Shown: in pieces, positions 39,401 through 64,000 of the stretch
Layout: each line of letters starts with the position of its first letter
Position numbering within the stretch: position 1 is the stretch's first letter
Assembly: GCF_001613225.1 (NCBI RefSeq)
Contig: NZ_BDBY01000017.1
Coordinates: 1-64,000, forward strand
Direction of reading: 5' to 3'
DNA length: 64,000 bases
DNA from: Nocardia pseudovaccinii NBRC 100343
GTDB lineage: Bacteria > Actinomycetota > Actinomycetes > Mycobacteriales > Mycobacteriaceae
Notes under the pieces: generated by a model
The model's input: only the letters and a program-made list of their open reading frames with translations
Told to the model about the DNA's origin: nothing
Databases searched by the model: none
Made by a program: the position numbers and the translations under genes

Positions 39401-42400
39401 GCCGTCGGGCGTGGCGAGTAGCAGGGTCGCGCCCGCGCGCAGCGGCAGGAAGTATCCCCACAGCGAAACGTCGAAGGTGGTCGCGGTCTTCTGCAGATAG
39501 ACATCGCCGACGCGCGGCCGATATTCGGCGTGCATCCAGGCGAGTTGGTTGGCGATGGCGCGGTGCTCGACCGATACGCCCTTCGGTCGGCCCGTCGAGC
39601 CGGAGGTGAAGATTACATAGGCGGGGTGCTCGGGCCGCAGCACCGCGCGGCGCTCGCGATCGGCGATGTTCGCCGCCGAGTACTCCGAAAGGTCCAGTTC
39701 GTCGATATGGTGCAGGTGCACGCTCGGCGGCACGGTCACGGGGAGGGTGAAGCCGGTACCGCGCATGGTGAGTACCGAATGCGGCCGCGCGGTATCGAGG
39801 ATGTGCCAAACGCGTTCGGCCGGATGTCCGGGATCCACCGGCACATAGGCGCCACCGGCGCGCAGCACCGCATACATCGCGACGACCAGCTCGATCGAGC
39901 GCGGCATCGCGAGCACCACCAGTGATTCCGGGCCGACGCCGGTGCTGATCAGCATGCGCGCGAGGCGATTGGCCCGCTCGGACAGTTCGGTGTAGGTCAG
40001 TTCGGCGGTATCGGACACCAGGGCAACGGCCTTCGGCGTGCGACGAACCTGGCTGTCGAACCCTTCGTGCAGAAATTGATCGGCGACCCGGTGCCCGCTG
40101 GCATTCCAGCTCGCGGTGACGTAATCGAGTTCACCCGCGTCGAGAAGTTCGATATCGCCGACCGTGACATCCGGATCGGCGGCCGCCGCGCGCAGCAGCC
40201 GGAGAAATTTGATACCGAACTCGCGCACGGTCGCGGCGTCGAACAGGTCGGTGGCATAGGTGAATTCGGCGCGGTAACCCGTCGCGGTATCGGAAAGGGT
40301 CAGCTGCAGATCGAATTTGGCGAAGCCGGGATCGAAATCGACCAGCTCCGCGTCCAGGCCGGGCATAGTCAATGCGATCGGGCCGATGTTCTGCATGAAC
40401 AGCGCGACCTGGAACAGCGGATGCCTGCCCTGGGAGCGCGCCGGGTTCACCACTTCGACCAGACGCTCGAAGGGAATATCACTGTGCGCGAAGGCATTCA
40501 GATCGCGCTCGCGCGCTTGGGCGACCAGGTCGGCGAAGCTCAGCTCGCTCCGGACCTCGGTACGCAGCACGAGGGTATTGACGAACATGCCGACGAGGTC
40601 GTCCAGTGCGCGATCACCGCGTCCCGCGACCGGAGTGCCGATGGCGATATCGGCGGTGCCGGACAGTCGCGCGAGCAGGACCGCGAGTGCCGCATGGACC
40701 ACCATGAAGGGCGTGGCTCGACCGCGGGCGGCGATCCGGTCGATCGCATGGCGTAGCTCCGCGTCGATGGCGAACTCATGGGTCGCCCCGCGGTAGGACG
40801 CGACGGCGGGGCGGGGCCGATCGGCGGGCAGATCCAGCTGTGCGGGCAGGTCGGCCAATTCGGCGGCCCAGAATCCGAGTTGGCGTGCGGCCACCGATTC
40901 CGGATCGTGCTCGCTGCCGAGCACATCCCGCTGCCACAGCGCGTAGTCCGCGTACTGCACGGGCAGCGGCGCCCAGCCCGGTCGACGTCCGGCACGACGG
41001 GCCGTATAGGCGGTGACGAGATCGCGCATCAGCGGTCCCATCGAGACACCGTCGGCCGCGATGTGATGCACCACCAGGACCAAAGTGTGATCCTCGGGTC
41101 CGCTGCGCAGCAACCGCACCCGGACCGGAATTTCCTCGGTGACATCGAATCCCTGTACCGTGCTGGCCAATACCGCGGCGGCGAGTTCGACCTCGGGAAT
41201 ATCGCTCGGGGAAAGGTCGAACGCGGCGTGCATCGGCCGCACCACCTGAGCCGGACCATCGGCGGTCTGCGGATAGACGGTGCGCAGGATCTCGTGCCTG
41301 GCAACGAGGTCGGTGATGGCCGCCGACAGGGCGGTGAGCTCGAGTGCACCGCGTAGCCGCAGTGCGACCGGAATATTGTCCACCGCCGCGGTATCGAAGA
41401 CGTAGGCGGATTCGGTGTGCGTGCCGAACCGGTTGAGAAACCACATGCGCCGCTGCGCCGGGGACAGTGGAATGTGCCGCGGCCGCGCGGCCGCTGTGAT
41501 CGCCGGTCGTGCGGCCCCGGTCCGTGCCAGCCCGGCCAGCGCCGCTACCGTCGGGCGGTCGAAAAAATCGCGGACATCGACGGTGATGCCGAGTGCGGCC
41601 CCGATTCGGGCAATAGCGCGGGTGGCGATGAGCGAGTTGCCGCCGAGCGCGAAGAAGTCGTCGTCCGCGCCGACCCGTTCCGCCTCCAGCAGCTGGCCGA
41701 AGATCTCGGCGACGGCCACCTCTGCCTCGGTCGATGGTTCCCGGTATGCCGCCGATCCGAATACCGGTTCCGGCAGTGCGCGCCGATCGAGCTTGCCATT
41801 GGCATTGACCGGCATTTCGCCGAGGACAACCACCAGCGACGGCACCATGTAGTCCGGTAGGTCCCGGCGCGTCGATTCCAGTACCGCGGCCGGATCGACG
41901 ATGACGCCACCGTCGGCCACCACGTAGCCGACCAGATGATCGCTGCCCGCATGCCGATGCAGCAGCACCGCGGCCTGCGCGACCTGTTCATTGCGCAGCA
42001 ACGCCGCCTCGACCTCGCCGAGTTCGATCCGCAGCCCGCGCAGTTTGACCTGGAAGTCGATGCGGCCCAGATATTCCAGTTCGTCCGGGCCGCCGCAGCC
42101 ATCGGTGCGCCAGCGGACCAGGTCGCCGGTGCGGTACATCCGATCACCAGGCGCACCTTCCGGATTGGCCACGAACCGGTCGGCCGTCAGTCCGGGACGG
42201 GCCACATACCCGCGGGCCAGCTGCACACCGGCGAGATACAGCTCACCGACGACGCCACTGGCGACCGGCCGCAGATTGTCGTCCAGCACCAGCAATTCGG
42301 TGTCGTCGGCGGGCGCGCCGATGGGCACGGTCGTGCTGTCGGCGGCGGTGACCTCGTGCGCGGTGACATCGACGGCGGCCTCGGTGGGACCGTACAGGTT

Positions 42401-43695
42401 GTGCAGTGTCGCGCCGCTGATATCGCGGAAGGTGGCCGCGGTGGCGGCCGGTAGCGCCTCGCCGGAGGCGAATACCAGGCGCAGGGTCCGCGCCGCACTT
42501 TCGATCCGCGGTTCGGCCACGAATACCGCGAGCATGGAAGGTACGAAATGCGCGACGGTGACGCCGCGTTCGGCGATCGTGCGCGCCAGATATGCCGGAT
42601 CGCGATGACCATCCGGCGCCGCGATCACCAGTCGCGCACCGACCTGCAACGGCCAGAAGAATTCCCATACCGAGACGTCGAAGGTGAACGGCGTCTTCTG
42701 CAGCACCACATCGTCGCCGCGTAGTCGATACAGCCGCTGTCGCCACCGCAGGTTGGCCAGAATCGAACGGTGCGATACCGCGACACCTTTCGGACGTCCC
42801 GTCGATCCCGAGGTGAAGATGACGTAGGCCGTATTGTCCGCAGACGGTCGCGGGCGGTCATCGATCGACACCGCTGCCTCGACGGTGTCGAATTCGTCGA
42901 TCCGCAGTACCGGGATACCCGCTCCGAGCTCGGGCTGGTCTTGGGTCGTGGTGAGTACCAGGACCGGTGCGGCGACCTCGAGCACGTAGCCGATGCGTTC
43001 GGCCGGATGCTCCGGATCGATCGGCACATACGCTCCGCCCGCCTTCAGGATCGCGTACATGCCGACCAGCAGGTCGAACGAGCGTCGGACGGCAAGCCCC
43101 ACCAGGCTGTCCGGGCCGACACCGAGGTCGATCAACCGCAGCGCGAGGGCGTTCACTCGGCCGTCGAACTCCGCATAAGTCAGCGTCGCGTAGCGACTCG
43201 ATGAGGGGTGGTGGTCGGGCGACGGGTGGGCCGATGTCGCGCCCGCGTACTCCAGGGCGACCGCGTCCGGTGTCCGGCGCACCTGTGCCTCGAATTCGCT
43301 GACCAGGGTCTCGATCGGCGCGAATATCGACGGCAGCACGTGCGCCGCCGCCGTCAGGGCGTCATCGAGCAGTCGCTCCAGCACGGTGCCGAGTGCGCCG
43401 TCCCCGGACTCCAGCAGGGCGGGCAGCTGGCTGGAGACTACGACCGATACCAGTGCGTCGGCACCGAGACCGCCACCCATCGCCTCGTCCAGCACCATGA
43501 TCTCGGTGGCCAGCAGACCGTAGGTGATGCTGGTCCCGTCGTGCCGCAGGGCGACCCGCTCCGGATCCAATTCGGCGACCTTGTCGATCAGGATGGGGAG
43601 ATCGTCGAGTCCGTACGCCCGGCGCAGTGCCGAATGATCGTATGCGGCAATACGATTGCCGAGTTTGCTGGATGCGACCGATTCTGCCTGGGACA

Positions 43696-43696
<1 letters not shown>
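18443..43696 (-). CDS. NRPS, second protein of the assembly line (A6-T6, modules 7-13, thioesterase)
   Basis: The 8,417-residue synthetase begins with a degenerate A-domain-like fragment (about residues 1-125). Then come A6-T6, seven complete C-A-T modules (7-13) and a thioesterase. Every T domain has the GGxSL phosphopantetheine site, and every A domain has the terminal GKxDR Lys. No epimerization, methylation, ketosynthase or reductase domain is present. By-eye pocket readings give Ser for modules 6 and 10; the others are unassigned. The start ATG 43696 overlaps the first NRPS stop by one base (TGATG), so the two proteins are made together and act in order. Unusual points are short in-frame DNA insertions, a HisHis motif ending in DA in C8, and Pro at pocket position 239 in A8. 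Confidence 0.97.
18446..19260 (-). other. NRPS terminal type I thioesterase domain
   Basis: The last 265 or so residues form an alpha/beta-hydrolase thioesterase with the nucleophile elbow GWSLGG (about 18957-18975), an Asp in LAMMDSPL (about 18880-18905) and a likely catalytic His in VQATHWRM (about 18516-18546). It should release the 13-residue peptide by hydrolysis or cyclization; the sequence does not say which. The five hydroxy residues offer several points for ester closure. Confidence 0.88.
19265..22420 (-). other. NRPS module 13: C, A (unassigned), T
   Basis: C13 spans about 22410-21020, A13 20990-19530 and T13 19490-19270. The pocket reads DLWTLILVSK, close to module 5. The T site reads ECGGNSL. 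It hands the finished chain to the thioesterase. Confidence 0.78.
22420..25540 (-). other. NRPS module 12: C, A (unassigned), T
   Basis: C12 spans about 25530-24200, A12 24170-22720 and T12 22670-22460. The pocket reads DALFTGTIIK. Like A4 this domain is of a separate lineage (FDASMLELLLALPAG; ITHISAP), so it was probably acquired independently of its neighbours. A non-polar substrate is likely; its identity is not known. Confidence 0.78.
25540..28660 (-). other. NRPS module 11: C, A (unassigned, Asp278), T
   Basis: C11 spans about 28650-27320, A11 27305-25845 and T11 25790-25590. The pocket reads DVWDFILVSK, identical to module 7, with the same FDVSLWGYFLPLR stretch and VKFRGQRIEL loop. Confidence 0.78.
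28660..31855 (-). other. NRPS module 10: C, A (Ser), T
   Basis: C10 spans about 31845-30470, A10 30462-28965 and T10 28920-28710. The pocket reads DVWHFSLVDK (Ser). A10 carries the same 17-residue insertion as A6, encoded by 30344-30395. Confidence 0.83.
30344..30395 (+). repeat. Dispersed in-frame element, copy B
   Basis: This 52-base segment in the A10 coding region matches copy A at 51 of 52 positions, at the same place in the A domain (before the YAEFxGRV helix), and adds 17 codons. Confidence 0.75.
31855..35035 (-). other. NRPS module 9: C, A (unassigned, Glu278), T
   Basis: C9 spans about 35022-33640, A9 33600-32155 and T9 32095-31880. The pocket reads DVWEHGAISK; Glu278 suggests a basic substrate such as Orn, Dab or Lys. 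The T site reads ARGGNSL. Confidence 0.78.
35035..38300 (-). other. NRPS module 8: C (unusual His motif), A (unassigned), T
   Basis: C8 spans about 38290-36840, A8 36795-35345 and T8 35295-35085. C8 has HHIAADA instead of HHxxxDG and a Gly/Arg-rich insertion (GGGGRATGGPSRR) encoded by the inverted copy of the dispersed element. The A8 pocket reads DVPHFSMVEK: a Ser-like pocket with Trp239 changed to Pro and two more changes. Confidence 0.78.
37736..37776 (-). repeat. Dispersed in-frame element, inverted copy D in C8
   Basis: The reverse complement of this segment matches copy A at about 35 of 40 positions, including GGGGTGGTGGTCGGGCGACG. It lies in a C domain, not an A domain, in the opposite orientation, and is read in a different frame as a Gly/Arg-rich loop just before the LPVQYADY motif. 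Confidence 0.65.
38300..41490 (-). other. NRPS module 7: C, A (unassigned, Asp278), T
   Basis: C7 spans about 41478-40085, A7 40075-38605 and T7 38560-38345. The pocket reads DVWDFILVSK, the same as module 11. The acidic residue at 278 suggests an amino-bearing side chain, by analogy with ornithine codes. FDVSLWGYF replaces FDVSVWEFF. Confidence 0.78.
41490..43696 (-). other. NRPS degenerate A-like head, then A6 (Ser) and T6
   Basis: The first 125 residues (43696-43320) again resemble a broken A-domain N terminus (LPILIDKVAELDPERVALRHD, ITYGLLATEI). A true A domain follows (43310-41790; pocket DVWHFSLVDK, Ser) and then T6 (41740-41540). A6 carries the 17-residue insertion encoded by the dispersed element at 43181-43232. 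Confidence 0.82.
43181..43232 (+). repeat. Dispersed in-frame element, copy A
   Basis: This 52-base segment in the A6 coding region differs from the copy at 30344 at a single base. Read in the NRPS frame it encodes PSPDHHPSSSRYAT, a Pro/His/Ser-rich surface loop that most A domains of these proteins lack. It contains GTCGGGCGAC, a small inverted repeat. Confidence 0.75.
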
Positions 43697-61359
<17,663 letters not shown>

Positions 61360-61371
61360 CAGAGCCTCCTT

Positions 61372-61673
61372 GTTCGGCGTAAAAAAGCACGCCGAACGCA
61401 TTCAGGCAGCACGAATAAGCCGCTGCGGCAACACTGTTCAGCGTTGACACATGGCTTCGACGCCACCACAAGAAGATTCGGCGAATGCGCGGGGCATGAC
61501 GACACCCGCGCGGGATCGAAACAGATTGCGCCCCGCGTGCGCCTAGCTCTCGAGCACTCCTCCAACGTCGCTGCCGCGGTGCGGGCGCCGCGGCGGTGTC
61601 AGCTACATCACACGGATGTGATCCGCATTGCGAACACTAGGCGCTTCGTTAATAAAAAGGAACTTTTTGCACT
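61372..61673. other. NRPS operon upstream region
   Basis: About 300 bases lie between the terminator of the GAF regulator and the NRPS ribosome site. No gene is seen. The left part is GC-rich; the right end (61650-61683) is a markedly AT-rich patch. A palindrome lies at 61607-61622. The operon promoter must be here; I cannot name its boxes with confidence. Confidence 0.5.
61607..61622. promoter_or_regulatory. Palindrome upstream of NRPS operon, candidate operator
   Basis: ATCACA-CGGA-TGTGAT is a perfect inverted repeat about 250 bases upstream of the NRPS start, between the AT-rich patch and the coding region. It resembles binding sites of dimeric regulators (the half-sites are like an inside-out CRP site). 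Either neighbouring regulator or an unlinked one could bind here. Confidence 0.45.
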
Positions 61674-61716
61674 AAAAAAAGTTGGTCGGCCGTCCAGCGT
61701 GCTCAGCTGGGCCGAC
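61674..61716 (-). terminator. Intrinsic terminator of the GAF regulator gene
   Basis: On the minus strand an 11-pair stem (61716-61685; GTCGGC and CCAGC arms with a 3-base bulge and 7-base loop) is followed closely by a run of seven T (61680-61674). This is a classic Rho-independent terminator, about 75 bases behind the regulator stop, and separates that gene from the NRPS operon. Confidence 0.75.
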
Positions 61717-61736
61717 ACAGCTGGGCAAAGCTGTGT
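61715..61736 (-). other. Second hairpin adjoining the terminator
   Basis: ACACAGCT and AGCTGTGT pair perfectly around a six-base loop directly upstream (in the minus direction) of the terminator stem and overlap it by two bases. The two structures could exclude each other, as in an attenuator, or simply stack. Confidence 0.45.
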
Positions 61737-61790
61737 TCGCGACCACAATTCGATCGCGGATGTGAGCCACAGCACTTTCGGATGTGCAGA

Positions 61791-63146
61791 CTATGAGCGG
61801 GAACGTTGCATCCGCGTTGCATCTGCGCCGAGGCGCCGATCGAGTACCCGAATTTTGGCCTCGATCTGCGCATACAGCGGTGAATCGCGATCTATGGTCG
61901 CCCGGTACGCGACCCAGGCCGCGGCATCGTCGCGCCCTTCCGCACATGCGGTCCACCGACGCAGCACCGCGGCGTCACCGGAACCGAGCACCGCGGCGCG
62001 CAGCCGGACCCGAAGTTCATCGCGGATATCGATAATTCCCGGCGCGGTCGAGCGCGGCAGAACCGGACCCGCGTACAGGCGTAATGCGGTATCGACATCA
62101 CCGGAATCGAGCGCGGCCCGCAGCGCCTCGATATCGGTTGCGATATGCACCCGCAACCGATAAGGGCGCGAACCGAATACGTTCGGGCCGACCACCGCGC
62201 GCAATCGCGACATGGCGGCGCGGATGGTGCCGTTGTCCAGATCCGTGTCGTCGAGCAGCAATGCGAGATGATCCGCGCCCAGCCCCTCCGGATGTTCGGC
62301 GAGCAGCAGCAGAATCTCGGCGTGCCGCTGCGACAACGGAACTCGATCACCCGCGACGGTCAGCAGCGGCTGTCCGAGCCCGAGCACATCCAGACCCAAT
62401 CGCGCCGCCGCGATTTCACCGGTCGAACTCGCCGCCCCGCGCTGACCCGCACGCATCGCGGTCAGCAGCAGATCCATTTCGGCCGCGGTCGAGGTCGCCT
62501 TCACCAAGGCCAGAATCTCCGGCTTCGCCACCCGCACGCCCCCGGCGATCATCAGCACCCCGACCAGCCTGCCGTCGGGATCGTGCACCGGCGCCGCGGC
62601 ACCGGTGATCTGATGCATCCGATGCAGAAAGTGTTCGGGCCCATGGATCCACGCGGCCCGCCCGGTGCGCACCACCAGGCCGACGGCATTCGTGCCGATG
62701 CGGCGTTCGCTGAGATCATCGCCTGCGCGCAGACCGATTTCGGCGGCGGCATCGATCTGATCGGGATTGCCGTGCACCCACAGCACCCGGCCGAACTGAT
62801 CGGCGACCGCGACGATCAAACCCGTTCTGGCCGTGTCCTGTACGAGCAATTTGTCGATCAACGGCATCAATGCGGCAATCGGATGCGCGTCGCGGTAGCG
62901 CTGCAGATCCGCGCCGCGCAGACCGCGCCCGTCGAGCGTATCCATCGGGTCGACGCCGCCGCGAACACTGCGCAACCAGGATTCGAGCACGACGGGACGC
63001 AACAGACCGGCAAGCTGCGACAGCTGCTCGCCACCCGCGCTAAGATATCCGTGTGCTTGTGCGGCATAGGCTTCCAGTGCGCCGAGCTGAGTGCCGGGTT
63101 CGACGCTGTGCCGTGGGGGCCGCCCACCTGCAAGATTGCTGACCAT
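61791..63146 (-). CDS. GAF-domain transcriptional regulator with winged-helix/BTAD-like C-terminal half
   Basis: The 451-residue protein has an N-terminal region like AcoR-type activators (LRPVVLESWLRSVRGGVDP), a GAF-type sensor (about residues 110-235; VADQFGRVLWVHGN, RIGTNAVGLVVRTGRAAWIHG) and a C-terminal winged-helix segment (about 300-370; LSQRHAEILLLLAEHPEG, GTIRAAMSRLRAVVG), then a helical tail. There is no sigma-54 AAA domain. Such proteins often control alcohol/aldehyde oxidation genes in mycolata, which fits the GMC oxidoreductase 88 bases upstream. The start ATG 63146 has a purine-rich site (GGAAAGAAAGG) upstream. It is separated from the NRPS genes by a terminator. Confidence 0.85.
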   Translation of the reverse strand: MVSNLAGGRPPRHSVEPGTQLGALEAYAAQAHGYLSAGGEQLSQLAGLLRPVVLESWLRSVRGGVDPMDTLDGRGLRGADLQRYRDAHPIAALMPLIDKLLVQDTARTGLIVAVADQFGRVLWVHGNPDQIDAAAEIGLRAGDDLSERRIGTNAVGLVVRTGRAAWIHGPEHFLHRMHQITGAAAPVHDPDGRLVGVLMIAGGVRVAKPEILALVKATSTAAEMDLLLTAMRAGQRGAASSTGEIAAARLGLDVLGLGQPLLTVAGDRVPLSQRHAEILLLLAEHPEGLGADHLALLLDDTDLDNGTIRAAMSRLRAVVGPNVFGSRPYRLRVHIATDIEALRAALDSGDVDTALRLYAGPVLPRSTAPGIIDIRDELRVRLRAAVLGSGDAAVLRRWTACAEGRDDAAAWVAYRATIDRDSPLYAQIEAKIRVLDRRLGADATRMQRSRS

Positions 63147-63234
63147 TTGCCTTTCTTTCCGCCCCAAACTGTACCGGCGCGCATAACTCGGACAGGGGCG
63201 GTTGCCTTCGTTTGTCCGCCAGGTCACACCACAT

Positions 63235-64000
63235 TCAGACCTCGCGCAAATGTGACCTACCCATCTTCCAGACCCCCTGGGTGAGGTACTCGGCGACGCG
63301 TTCGGCGATCAGTACCGTCGTCGCCTGCGGACCGCGACTCAGCGGCACCGGAACAACGGAAAGATCCACCACGGATAAACCGGTCGTGCCGTGCACTCGG
63401 CACTGCTCATCGACCACCGCGCGCTCATCGTCCGCACCGCCCATTCGGCAGGTGCCCGACAGATGTTGCGAAGTAGCCAGATTCGCGTGCAGCCATGCGT
63501 CATCCGGTATCGATTCCGGCGGGCGCACCATCGGTATCGCATGCAATATCTCGCGCGCCGCGGTAACCGCCTCCCGTAACCGAATCCGATCCGCCGACTC
63601 CGATAAGTAGCGGTAATCGATGTGCGGCGGCACGGTCGGATCGGCGGAACGGAGCCGGAGCACGCCTTCGGAATGCGGACGCATGAGCGCCACACCCAAA
63701 CGTTGGGTATACGGGGTAAACGTTACGGCGTACGGACGGATTTCGACATCGTCGAGTTCCAGCACATATTCCAGCGGGATGCCTTCGACAGTCGCGTGCG
63801 ACGGATCGAAGCGGTAGTCGATGCCGATCTCGGGGTGATCGCTGAACCCGGCACCGACGGGCGCGGGATGCACCACCGGAATATCGAGCGCCCGAAGTCG
63901 TTCCGGATCGCCGACACCCGAGCGCAACAGCAGCGCGGCGGATTCGATTGCGCCCGCGCACAACACGATGCGATCCGCGTCGAGTGCGCCCGGCTTGCCC
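63235..64000 (-). CDS. GMC-family oxidoreductase, N-terminal part outside window
   Basis: The last 255 codons of a glucose-methanol-choline oxidoreductase are visible. The frame enters with DADRIVLCAGAIESAALLL, the standard GMC segment before the substrate domain. It ends with HLSGTCRMGG and VVDLSVVPVPLSRGPQATTV, which holds the catalytic His region and the FAD-contact segment. Similar C termini occur in MftG, the GMC enzyme tied to mycofactocin electron transfer in mycolata; that is possible here but the FAD-binding half and the rest of any mft cluster are not visible. The downstream GAF regulator is 88 bases away on the same strand. Confidence 0.85.
   Translation of the reverse strand, partial: GKPGALDADRIVLCAGAIESAALLLRSGVGDPERLRALDIPVVHPAPVGAGFSDHPEIGIDYRFDPSHATVEGIPLEYVLELDDVEIRPYAVTFTPYTQRLGVALMRPHSEGVLRLRSADPTVPPHIDYRYLSESADRIRLREAVTAAREILHAIPMVRPPESIPDDAWLHANLATSQHLSGTCRMGGADDERAVVDEQCRVHGTTGLSVVDLSVVPVPLSRGPQATTVLIAERVAEYLTQGVWKMGRSHLREV

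Overview
The window comes from a high-GC mycolic-acid actinomycete, most likely Nocardia or a close relative. This rests on the strong G/C third-position bias, a complete mce/yrbE operon, an Scr1-type helix-turn-helix/DUF397 pair, and very large NRPS genes with an MbtH partner. No species can be named from the sequence alone. No rRNA, tRNA, insertion sequence, phage gene or CRISPR array was seen.

Region 1 (1-8756, minus strand) is an mce lipid-uptake operon. It reads, in order of transcription, two tiny membrane proteins, yrbEA, yrbEB, mceA, mceB, mceC, mceD, mceE and mceF, the last cut by the window edge. Stops and starts overlap or nearly touch throughout, so the operon should be translated as one coupled unit that builds an inner-membrane permease plus a periplasmic Mce hexamer.

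Region 2 (9.0-18.2 kb) holds accessory genes. These are an NAD-dependent epimerase behind a Tat-exported FAD oxidoreductase, a lipoprotein serine hydrolase, and an Scr1-type regulator overlapping a DUF397 gene. Divergent from that pair are two small unknown genes and an open frame that runs straight into a double-domain carboxymuconolactone decarboxylase-like gene. A helix-turn-helix/TPR regulator follows, converging on mbtH across a strong hairpin.

Region 3 (18.2-61.4 kb, minus strand) is the centrepiece: a three-gene unit of a 5,887-residue NRPS, an 8,417-residue NRPS and mbtH. Together the two NRPSs carry 13 C, 13 A and 13 T domains plus a terminal thioesterase, with no epimerization or methylation domain. 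The first C domain is of the starter type, so the product is expected to be an N-acylated 13-residue peptide. By-eye pocket readings give Ser at positions 1, 3, 6 and 10, Thr at 4, and possible basic residues at 7, 9 and 11; the rest are unassigned. The split between the proteins falls inside module 6 (C on the first protein, A on the second). On each side of the split lies a degenerate fragment of an adenylation-domain N terminus. A short in-frame DNA element is scattered through the NRPS genes in both orientations.

Region 4 (61.4-64.0 kb, minus strand) contains the NRPS promoter region with a palindrome and an intrinsic terminator, a GAF-domain regulator with a C-terminal winged-helix/BTAD-like half, and the C-terminal part of a GMC oxidoreductase.
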